From Lentisphaeria bacterium (lineage in GTDB: Bacteria > Verrucomicrobiota > Lentisphaeria > Victivallales > JAUVCU01): a stretch of 7,489 nucleotides of DNA. Of the stretch, positions 1 to 5,528 are shown in pieces. Every line of letters begins with the position of its first letter. Positions within the stretch are counted from its first letter, which is position 1. The notes under the pieces were generated by a model. It saw only the letters and a program-made list of their open reading frames with translations. It did no database searches and had not been told where the DNA came from. The stretch spans positions 1 through 7,489 of the forward strand of contig JAUVCU010000068.1 in NCBI GenBank assembly GCA_030590715.1. The letters run 5' to 3'. The position numbers and the translations under genes were made by a program.

Positions 1-495
1 TTTGCAGAGCTTTTCAGCGGCCGTGAAATTACAAAAACATACGTAGCTTTAGTTCGCGGTTGGACTGAGGATGAAGGTTTTATTGATTACGCAATCAAGA
101 ATCCAAAGAAAGATGATGAACGTCAGGAAGCTCAGACAGCATACCGTACAATTGCGCGTTTAGAAGTTCCTATTCCTGTCGGTCCGTATGAATGCTCGCG
201 ATACTCTTTTGTTGAAGTTGTTCCTAAGACAGGACGTATGCACCAAATTAGAAAACATTTTGCTCATTTGAGGCACCCTTTGATTGGCGATACACGATAT
301 GGAGATACAAAACACAATAAAATGTTTAAGCAGAAATTTCATCTGCACCGTTTGATGCTTATGGCTGTGAAACTTGAATTTGTTCACCCTATTACGGGAG
401 AGGATATCTGTGTGAAGGCCGAACTTGATAAGGATTTTTCTTCGATTCTTCTGAAGCTTGGAATGTTTAAATCTAAAGATGAAATCAGTTTCTAG
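1..495 (+). CDS. truC: tRNA pseudouridine synthase C (TruC-like, RluA family), 3' part
   Basis: The open frame runs from the first base to a TAG at 493-495, giving the last 164 residues of a protein whose start lies upstream of the window. It belongs to the RluA/RsuA pseudouridine synthase superfamily, which isomerises specific uridines in RNA. The segment EVVPKTGRMHQIRKHFAHL, followed by HPLIGDTRYGD, is the conserved C-terminal RluA-family block. The wording around it (TYVALVRGW, PKTGR-HQ-R-H-AHL-HP-IGD, LHRLMLMAVKLEFVHPITGE) resembles Escherichia coli TruC, which acts on U65 of tRNA, more than RluA, RluC or RluD. The catalytic Asp of the HRLDxxTSG motif is expected upstream and cannot be seen, so activity cannot be judged here. 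The frame is intact, and a strong terminator follows 57 nt later. Family membership is very likely; the TruC assignment is probable. Confidence 0.88.
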   Translation, partial: FAELFSGREITKTYVALVRGWTEDEGFIDYAIKNPKKDDERQEAQTAYRTIARLEVPIPVGPYECSRYSFVEVVPKTGRMHQIRKHFAHLRHPLIGDTRYGDTKHNKMFKQKFHLHRLMLMAVKLEFVHPITGEDICVKAELDKDFSSILLKLGMFKSKDEISF

Positions 496-551
496 CCTGC
501 TTTTTTAGAAACGCTTCGTGGGATCCATTATTGGATTAATTTCCCCGTAGT

Positions 552-598
552 ACCCTGCTTTGCTTTTGTGTTTTAAAAGTAGAACAGGGTGTTTTTTT
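552..598 (+). terminator. Rho-independent terminator after truC
   Basis: The arms at 552-567 and 575-590 form a 16-position stem with two G-U wobbles and one C-A mismatch. The loop is 7 nt (568-574), and the outer end is the GC-rich ACCCTG/CAGGGT. A run of seven T's follows at 592-598. This is the classic intrinsic terminator layout in the + direction, 57 nt past the truC stop, and it insulates the hybrid-kinase gene from truC transcription. Confidence 0.9.
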
Positions 599-664
599 GT
601 ACGTGGTATGGCATGAGTTGAGCATTTATGGTGGTGGCTTTGTTTGTTTTTGTGAAAAAGAGTC

Positions 665-693
665 TTCACAATAAACTGTAAATACATTATCAT
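665..693 (+). promoter_or_regulatory. Putative sigma70 promoter for the hybrid kinase gene
   Basis: TTCACA (665-670, 5/6 match to the -35 consensus) and TATCAT (688-693, 5/6 match to the -10) are separated by exactly 17 bp. They lie between the truC terminator and the kinase gene. Transcription would start near base 700, which makes a translation start at the TTG at 708 unlikely and favours the GTG at 729 or the ATG at 765. This is prediction by eye only. Confidence 0.45.
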
Positions 694-728
694 TGATGTA
701 GCAATATTTGCTGATTAAGCAGGTTCTT

Positions 729-2630
729 GTGTATGGTATCTCTAACTATGGTAAATTACATTTTATGTTTAATGACTCGCTACTATCATCCAAACTATGT
801 GCATTGGTAGAAAATATAGCAGTTCCGGCAGCCTTGCTTTCAATAGATAAGCATGAGGTTATCGCTAGTAATAACAGTCTTCTTAGTTCCTACGGAAGCT
901 GTTTTGGAGAAGGGATCGAATTTTATTGTAACTGTGATTTCTCTCTGCATTCTCATTTTAAAATAGAGTTCCAATCATTCAGATTTATGCTGGAAGGAGT
1001 TCCGGAGGACGTTTCTGATTTTGAGTGTATACAGTTTTCGGAAGGGTATGCTCTGCTTGTTGAAAGTCATTGGAAAATTGATTCAAAAGTCAAAAACAAC
1101 ATTCATGAGTTGTCAGGTCATCTGGCTTCTTCAGATACGTACGAACCATTTAATTTCAGTTATATGTACCGCTTGTCGTCGGGTGAGTGGGTGTGTTCCT
1201 CAGTTGACGATTTGGTTGATCTTTTTCTTCTTGAGAAGGGAAAGGGTATGAGTGATTTTTGCTGGAGGTCGTTGATTGTTGATGATGATCTTGCCCGGTA
1301 TGATAAGATGATCTCGTCTGTCAGAACAGACGGTGGGAATTTTGAAGCAAGCTACTGTATTAAAAATCTCAAAGGCGAGGTAATTCAGGTGTTTGATCAC
1401 TGCAGCAGGATCTCTCCCGATGGTCAGTGGCCTGTCTTGGTCGGTAGCGTATTCAGCTCGCAGAAATCCTTTGAAGAAATACAACATGCCGAAAGGCAGG
1501 TGCTCGTGGGACGGCTTGTCGGTGGGATGATTCACGATTTTAAAAATCTGTTGACTGGAGTCCAGAATATTATTGAGTGGTGTATTGCTAAGTCTGGAGA
1601 TAATAGTGAAGTTATAGATGCGCTGCATAAAACCGTTTCTTATACGGAACAGGCTACTAATTTGATTTCAGGAGCCTTAAAAGTGAGCTCGGGCGAGGTT
1701 GAGACTAAGAAAAACTGTATTGATCTTGGGGAGCTGGTTTGTGATTTTGAGGGATTGGTTCGCAGAATTATTCCTGCTTCCACGGAGCTTTTAATTGAAG
1801 TCGAGGAAGGTTTGCCGTGTTTGTTTGGACCCCGAAGGATTCTGCAGGATCTGATTTTGAATCTTTGTGTAAATGCAAAAGACGCAATGAAGAACCGTGG
1901 TGATTCTTTGGCTATAAGAGTCTCGAAAGTTGTAGGCGAGGACGAATTTGGCGACCTTGAAAAAAGTGTTGTGTTGAGTGTGACTGACAGTGGCGAGGGA
2001 ATGAATCAAAGTCAGGTTAAGTCAATTTTTGAAGCTTTTTACTCTACAAAGGAAACTGGAGCCGGATTGGGCTTGTGGATGGTCAGAGAAGCAGCACGAA
2101 CATATGGCGGTAGTATCAATGTGATAAGCTCGGTTGGTGAGGGGACAACATTCGAAATAACGTTTCCTGTAGATGAAAATCCTCAGATTGAAATAGATGC
2201 CATAGATGAACGGGTTGAGTGTGAAATTGTGCCAGTTGCAACAGCTGATGTTATGAAGGTTACTTCCGGTAAGAAAGTGCTTTTGATTGAAGATGAACCA
2301 TTGATACGGAGCGGGGTTTCCGCTTGGCTGGAATCTTGGGGGATAGAGCTGCTTTCTGCAGAGGATGGGATTGAGGGTGCTAATCTTTTCTTAGAAAATC
2401 GTGACAGTTTAGATCTTGTAATTCAGGATTATATTTTACCTGGAAAATGCGGGGATGAGCTGTTGGTGGAGTTCAATTCTATGAATCCCGATGTACCGGT
2501 TATTATAACCAGTGCGAATCCCGATCGTAAGAAGTTTGATATGGTTGAAAATGGAGATGCGTATGCATTTTTGGAGAAGCCGTTTAGGATGGATAAGCTT
2601 CAGTCTATGCTTCAGAAAGTCTTTGCTTGA
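729..2630 (+). CDS. Cytoplasmic PAS-domain hybrid sensor histidine kinase with C-terminal receiver
   Basis: Residue numbers here count from the longest possible start, a TTG at 708 (640 aa). I prefer the GTG at 729 (633 aa) because AGCAGG lies 5 nt upstream and the likely promoter ends near 700; the ATG at 765 is a third option. Two PAS-like regions occupy about residues 30-120 and 150-255. The H-box GGMIHDFKNLLTGV carries the phospho-accepting His276 and is a variant of the HDFNN class. The ATPase domain shows the N-box (LILNLCVNAKDAM, Asn385/Asn389), the G1 box (DSGEGM, Asp427), the F-box (FEAFYSTKE) and the G2 box (GAGLGLWMV). The receiver (about 520-640) has acidic Glu528/Asp529, phosphorylatable Asp574, Thr601 and Lys624 before Pro. 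All catalytic residues are present. No transmembrane segment or signal peptide is visible, so it should sense a cytoplasmic cue. No cognate response regulator or output domain is adjacent, so target and signal are unknown. The frame is intact and the gene appears monocistronic. Confidence 0.93.
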   Translation: MYGISNYGKLHFMFNDSLLSSKLCALVENIAVPAALLSIDKHEVIASNNSLLSSYGSCFGEGIEFYCNCDFSLHSHFKIEFQSFRFMLEGVPEDVSDFECIQFSEGYALLVESHWKIDSKVKNNIHELSGHLASSDTYEPFNFSYMYRLSSGEWVCSSVDDLVDLFLLEKGKGMSDFCWRSLIVDDDLARYDKMISSVRTDGGNFEASYCIKNLKGEVIQVFDHCSRISPDGQWPVLVGSVFSSQKSFEEIQHAERQVLVGRLVGGMIHDFKNLLTGVQNIIEWCIAKSGDNSEVIDALHKTVSYTEQATNLISGALKVSSGEVETKKNCIDLGELVCDFEGLVRRIIPASTELLIEVEEGLPCLFGPRRILQDLILNLCVNAKDAMKNRGDSLAIRVSKVVGEDEFGDLEKSVVLSVTDSGEGMNQSQVKSIFEAFYSTKETGAGLGLWMVREAARTYGGSINVISSVGEGTTFEITFPVDENPQIEIDAIDERVECEIVPVATADVMKVTSGKKVLLIEDEPLIRSGVSAWLESWGIELLSAEDGIEGANLFLENRDSLDLVIQDYILPGKCGDELLVEFNSMNPDVPVIITSANPDRKKFDMVENGDAYAFLEKPFRMDKLQSMLQKVFA

Positions 2631-2720
2631 CGTATTGTTGTCATTCTTCGTATGTGTTAATCTAACTTCCTGCCTTTTATCGCTTTATCTAACTTAATAG
2701 TTAATTGGTTGTTGCATCTG

Positions 2721-2748
2721 TTGAATTACACTGTTTTTTGTGTAAAAT
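2721..2748 (+). promoter_or_regulatory. Putative sigma70 promoter with internal dyad, upstream of grpE
   Basis: TTGAAT (2721-2726) and TAAAAT (2743-2748) are spaced by 16 bp, a good sigma70-like pair in the gap before grpE. A perfect 6-bp inverted repeat, TTACAC-N8-GTGTAA (2726-2731 and 2740-2745), fills the spacer and overlaps both hexamers, so a bound protein there would block RNA polymerase. It is not a CIRCE element (HrcA site), and I see no sigma32-type CCCCAT -10 nearby. The leader to grpE would be about 135 nt. Both promoter and operator are inferred by eye. Confidence 0.4.
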
Positions 2749-2889
2749 ATCAGCGGTCATTCAGTGGCTTGTTCTATACTGCTTTTTAATCAGTATTTAG
2801 TTCAACGATCAATGGATGTTTCGTAAAAAACAAAGATTGAACATATATAAGTGTAAAGCCTTTATGGTTAGGTGTTGAGGATGTGGAAA

Positions 2890-3534
2890 ATGAAGAAGAA
2901 AGATAAGAGTGCAGAAGAAGTGGTAGAAAAAGATGTTGTTGAAACGACGGAAGAGCAAGTTGCTGTTGAAGAAGTGGCTGAGGAAGTAGTCGAAACAACA
3001 GAAGAAACGGTAGAAGAAGTTGAAGAGAAAGATCCAGTTGAGGCTCTTCAGGAAGAGCTGGCTATAGCTAAGGATAAGGAATTGCGTCTGCAGGCCGAGT
3101 TTCAGAATTTCAGAATGCGTACTTCTAAAGATCTAAGAAATTCGCGTGAAGCTGGTGTTATTGATACTATCATGCCGTTTCTGCAGGTTTACGATCACAT
3201 GAAGATGGCTTCTATGTCTATTGAGAATGGTGACAATATCGATGCAATTCGCCAAGGGGTAACAATGATCCTGAACGAATTCAAACGTGCTATCAGCGAG
3301 CTTTCTGTAGAAGAAGTAGATGCAATCGGTGAAGCTTTTGATCCGAATGTACATGCGGCCGTGGCTCATGAGGCATCAGAAGATGTTGAAGAAGGAAAAG
3401 TGGTTAAGCAATGGAGTACTGGTTACCGCAAAGGTGAACGTCTGTTGAAGCCTGCAAAAGTGGTCGTAAGTAGCGGTCCTGAAAAAGAAGCTGAGGTCGC
3501 TACAGAAGAGACCGCAGAAGAGAGCGGTGAATAA
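2890..3534 (+). CDS. grpE: GrpE, nucleotide exchange factor for DnaK
   Basis: GrpE is the cytoplasmic dimeric co-chaperone that releases ADP from DnaK. I chose the ATG at 2890 (214 aa) because GAGG at 2877-2880 sits 9 nt upstream. The GTG at 2872, TTG at 2875 and ATG at 2881 are in frame, but the same GAGG is too close to them to serve. The N-terminal ~50 residues are a Glu/Val/Thr-rich low-complexity tail with a near-repeated VVETTEE unit. A long helical region follows (ALQEEL through AEFQNFRMRTSKD, about 52-80), then the beta-rich head. The head carries the GrpE signature: FDPNVHAAV (about 150-158) and GYRKGERLLKPAKVVV (about 178-193). A second short acidic tail (EEAEE-type, last ~18 residues) ends the protein. 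It is slightly longer than E. coli GrpE (about 197 aa) because of the tails. The stop is 2 nt before dnaJ, so the two are cotranscribed and probably translationally coupled. Confidence 0.96.
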   Translation: MKKKDKSAEEVVEKDVVETTEEQVAVEEVAEEVVETTEETVEEVEEKDPVEALQEELAIAKDKELRLQAEFQNFRMRTSKDLRNSREAGVIDTIMPFLQVYDHMKMASMSIENGDNIDAIRQGVTMILNEFKRAISELSVEEVDAIGEAFDPNVHAAVAHEASEDVEEGKVVKQWSTGYRKGERLLKPAKVVVSSGPEKEAEVATEETAEESGE

Positions 3535-3536
3535 AA

Positions 3537-4718
3537 ATGTCTCAAAACTATTATGACTTACTTGGGGTTAATAAAACAGCCACAGAGCAGGAATTAAAGA
3601 AAGCTTACCGTAAAATGGCGGTTAAATTTCACCCTGATAAAAATCAGGGAGATAAGGCTGCTGAAGAAAAGTTTAAAGAGATTTCACAAGCATATGAAGT
3701 GCTTAGTGATAAAAGTAAGCGTGCACGATATGATCAGTATGGTCACGATGCTTATACACAACAAGGTCGCGGCGGCGGTGGCGGCGGCGGTGGTGGTTTC
3801 CACGATCCTATGGATATCTTCAACCAATTCTTCGGCGGCGGTGGCGGCGGTGGAGGCGGTGGAGGCGGTAGCTTCTTTGACGACCTGTTTGGCGGTGGTG
3901 GAGGCGGTGGACGCGGTAGCCGTAGAAATGGGCCTGTAGATGGTTCTGATCTCCGTTACGATATGGAAATTGATTTTGAAGATGCTGTATACGGATCTGA
4001 TAAGAAAATCAGAATTCCTAAAATGGAAACATGTTCACCATGTAATGGTGAAGGTGCTGAGCCGGGAACAGGAAAAAAGACGTGTACAAGCTGTGGTGGT
4101 GTCGGTCAGGTTTCTGTTGCTCAAGGTTTCTTTACTGTTCGTCAGACGTGTCCTACATGTCGTGGTGAAGGGGTGATGATCGAAAGCCCATGCCGTAGGT
4201 GTGGTGGTGAAGGTCGCGTGAAAATGGACAAAACTCTTGAAGTTCACATTCCTCCTGGAGTTGATACAGGTTCTCGCTTGAGAGTTGCCGGAGAAGGTGA
4301 AGCTGGAAAACGTGGTGGGCGACAAGGTGATCTTTATGTTGTTATGCATGTTCGTCAGCACGATATCTTTCAGCGCGATGACAACGATGTGTTGTGTGAT
4401 GTGCCGATAGATTTTCCGACAGCGGTTCTTGGTGGAGTTATTGAAGTTCCTACTGTTGCCGGTAAGGCAAAAATGAAGGTTACTGCAGGAACTCAGAGTG
4501 GAACGATCCTTCGTCTGCGTGGAAAAGGAATTCCTTCTCTACGCGGTGGCGCAAGAGGTGATCAGCACGTGAGAATCTTTGTTGAGGTTCCTGAACATTT
4601 GAGCGATGAACAAAAGGATCTGATGAAAAAATTTGCCGAGACTCTTAAAAACTCGCCAGATAGTCATCCGATGATTGACTCATTTTTAAAGAAAGCAAAA
4701 CGTTTTTTCAAAAAATAA
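3537..4718 (+). CDS. dnaJ: DnaJ, type I (class A) J-domain co-chaperone of DnaK
   Basis: DnaJ delivers unfolded clients to DnaK and stimulates its ATPase. All class A parts are present in order. The J-domain is at 1-72 with the HPD triad at 32-34 (KFHPDKN). A Gly/Phe-rich linker spans about 73-132. The zinc-finger domain has four CxxCxGxG repeats (Cys166/169, 183/186, 205/208, 219/222). Then come the client-binding beta domains (LEVHIPPGVDTGSRLR, GDLYVVMHV, GGVIEVPTVAG) and the C-terminal dimerisation region to 393. The length is normal (E. coli 376 aa). The linker is odd: it has pure polyglycine runs of 9, 12 and 7 residues (3771-3797, 3834-3869, 3891-3911) with few of the usual interspersed Phe residues. 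The ATG lies 2 nt after the grpE stop, and only a weak GGTGA precedes it, which fits coupling to grpE. dnaK is not between or beside them in this window. Confidence 0.97.
   Translation: MSQNYYDLLGVNKTATEQELKKAYRKMAVKFHPDKNQGDKAAEEKFKEISQAYEVLSDKSKRARYDQYGHDAYTQQGRGGGGGGGGGFHDPMDIFNQFFGGGGGGGGGGGGSFFDDLFGGGGGGGRGSRRNGPVDGSDLRYDMEIDFEDAVYGSDKKIRIPKMETCSPCNGEGAEPGTGKKTCTSCGGVGQVSVAQGFFTVRQTCPTCRGEGVMIESPCRRCGGEGRVKMDKTLEVHIPPGVDTGSRLRVAGEGEAGKRGGRQGDLYVVMHVRQHDIFQRDDNDVLCDVPIDFPTAVLGGVIEVPTVAGKAKMKVTAGTQSGTILRLRGKGIPSLRGGARGDQHVRIFVEVPEHLSDEQKDLMKKFAETLKNSPDSHPMIDSFLKKAKRFFKK
3771..3911 (+). repeat. Polyglycine-coding GGN trinucleotide tracts within dnaJ
   Basis: Three uninterrupted runs of glycine codons occur at 3771-3797 (9 codons), 3834-3869 (12 codons) and 3891-3911 (7 codons). 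The codons are only GGC, GGT and GGA; GGG is absent. The sequence is an imperfect GGC/GGT microsatellite that could gain or lose codons in frame by slippage. The short non-glycine blocks between runs contain FHDPMDIFNQFF and SFFDDLF, which are the usual G/F-linker motifs of DnaJ. Confidence 0.85.
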
Positions 4719-4727
4719 AAAACTTAT

Positions 4728-4747
4728 CAGGAGGAGAAATCCTCCTG
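4728..4747 (+). promoter_or_regulatory. Perfect GAAA-tetraloop hairpin holding an AGGAGG, in the dnaJ-smpB gap
   Basis: An 8-bp perfect stem (4728-4735 with 4740-4747) is closed by a GAAA tetraloop (4736-4739). The 5' arm contains AGGAGG, the full Shine-Dalgarno consensus, and the 3' arm TCCTCC matches the anti-Shine-Dalgarno core. The smpB ATG begins 11 nt after the hairpin, and AGGAGG ends 24 nt before it, too far for normal initiation. No T-run follows (TCTAATTAATT), so it is at best a weak terminator. It may instead be a translation- or stability-controlling hairpin. Confidence 0.6.
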
Positions 4748-4758
4748 TCTAATTAATT

Positions 4759-5241
4759 ATGGCAAAACCAAAAAAAAGTAAGAAAGGCACTAGTGAGGGT
4801 GTTTTAGCTAATAATAAGAAGGCTAGGCATGATTACGCAGTCATGGAGACCTATGAAGCTGGAATTGAGCTAACAGGTACCGAAGTAAAAAGTTGCCGTG
4901 GAGCTAAGATTACTATACTTGATGGCTACGCTCAGGTCGATAATGGTCAGATATGGCTGCACAATGTACATATAGCTCATTATGATCATGGAAATATGTT
5001 TAATCATAAAGAAAAGCGTCAGCGTAGGCTTTTGATGCATAAGTCTGAAATCCTTAAAATTTCAAACCAGACAAAAGAGAGTGGACTTACGCTAATTCCT
5101 CTTAAAGTGTATCTGAAACGTGGACTTGTTAAGGTACTGATTGGTGTGTGTAAAGGTAAAAATGTGTATGATAAACGACACTCATTGAGGGAAAAACAGG
5201 ATAATATGGATGCTAATCGTGCCATGAAGGCTATGAAATAG
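4759..5241 (+). CDS. smpB: SmpB, tmRNA-binding protein for trans-translation
   Basis: SmpB binds tmRNA and places it in stalled ribosomes so that the stuck protein is tagged and the ribosome freed. The 160-aa length is normal. Conserved blocks are present: NKKARHDYAVMETYEAGIELTGTEVKSCRG (about 19-48), the AQVDNGQIWLHNVHI strand pair, HKEKRQRRLL, and LIPLKVYLKRGLVKVLIGVCKGKNVYDKR, followed by the basic C-terminal tail that enters the mRNA channel. The N-terminus is Lys-rich. The ATG at 4759 is the only upstream start possible, because an in-frame TAA lies at 4750-4752. No Shine-Dalgarno sequence sits at normal distance, and the only good one is 24 nt away inside a hairpin. It lies 40 nt after dnaJ on the same strand, so it is probably in the grpE-dnaJ transcript. 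The tmRNA gene itself is not in this window. Confidence 0.96.
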   Translation: MAKPKKSKKGTSEGVLANNKKARHDYAVMETYEAGIELTGTEVKSCRGAKITILDGYAQVDNGQIWLHNVHIAHYDHGNMFNHKEKRQRRLLMHKSEILKISNQTKESGLTLIPLKVYLKRGLVKVLIGVCKGKNVYDKRHSLREKQDNMDANRAMKAMK

Positions 5242-5325
5242 CTGGATTTGTCTCGACTTTTGACTACTCCTCCTTTTCGTGATTCTATACACTGAAATAG
5301 AGAAAATTTATGACTTTTTTGCACC

Positions 5326-5374
5326 TGTACTGGTACAAACTGGTCAGTTGTTGCAGTGATACATAAAATATGTA
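5326..5374. repeat. Cluster of three short palindromes in the smpB-phosphatase gap
   Basis: Two perfect 12-bp palindromes with 2-bp centres lie end to end: TGTAC-TG-GTACA (5326-5337) and AACTG-GT-CAGTT (5338-5349). They also give a direct repeat, ACTGGT, at 5329 and 5339, spaced 10 bp (one helical turn). A third dyad, TACATA-AAA-TATGTA, follows at 5360-5374. This arrangement resembles a regulator-binding region upstream of the phosphatase gene, but no regulator family is recognised. Confidence 0.4.
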
Positions 5375-5447
5375 AAAAACAGACTATTTACGTTTGAACC
5401 TTTCCGTTTTTAGTCTTTATTGTGTGCCTTTTGTATATTTAAGTAAT

Positions 5448-5472
5448 TTATCCTCCTGAATCGGAAGGATAA
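5448..5472 (+). other. Hairpin in the leader of the phosphatase gene
   Basis: TTATCCTCC (5448-5456) pairs with GGAAGGATAA (5463-5472) in a 9-bp stem with one bulged A and a 6-nt loop. No T-run follows, so it is not a convincing terminator. Its 5' arm plus loop start repeats the TCCTCCTG seen in the hairpin before smpB (4740-4747). The rest of the 287-nt gap between smpB and the phosphatase gene (5242-5528) holds the palindrome cluster and AT-rich DNA. I see no tmRNA, tRNA or small gene in it. Confidence 0.3.
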
Positions 5473-5528
5473 GCCGCATAAGCTTTTAGTTTCACATGAG
5501 ATGAATAACGTTGGTATCTATATAAAAT

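Noticed and set aside
505..693. Minus-strand 62-codon open frame between truC and the kinase gene
   Set aside because: It runs through the strong terminator hairpin and the putative promoter, has no ribosome binding site, and its translation resembles no protein family.
1200..1628. Minus-strand 142-codon open frame inside the hybrid kinase gene
   Set aside because: It lies wholly opposite a clearly conserved kinase coding sequence and its translation shows no recognisable domain; it is a frame shadow.
2776..2796. Six-bp inverted repeat ATACTG/CAGTAT in the grpE leader
   Set aside because: Short AT-rich stem with a 9-nt loop and no T-run; easily expected by chance and not supported as a terminator or riboswitch.
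2631..2889. CIRCE (HrcA) element or sigma32 promoter before grpE
   Set aside because: No TTAGCACTC-N9-GAGTGCTAA-like repeat and no CTTGAA/CCCCAT pair with proper spacing was found; only a sigma70-like promoter with another dyad is visible.
3771..3911. Polyglycine tracts as a CRISPR-like or mobile repeat
   Set aside because: The repeats are in-frame glycine codons between conserved DnaJ linker motifs, so they are explained by the coding sequence.
4035..4361. Minus-strand 108-codon frame opposite the dnaJ zinc-finger region
   Set aside because: Thr/Phe-rich translation without family resemblance, antisense to highly conserved DnaJ sequence.
5019..5324. Minus-strand 101-codon frame overlapping the end of smpB and the following gap
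   Set aside because: Most of it is antisense to conserved smpB sequence, and there is no ribosome binding site or domain.
5242..5528. Possible tmRNA (ssrA) gene next to smpB
   Set aside because: I see no tRNA-like 5' end, no CCA-type acceptor pairing and no tag-peptide frame in this stretch; it is too AT-rich and too short for a standard tmRNA.
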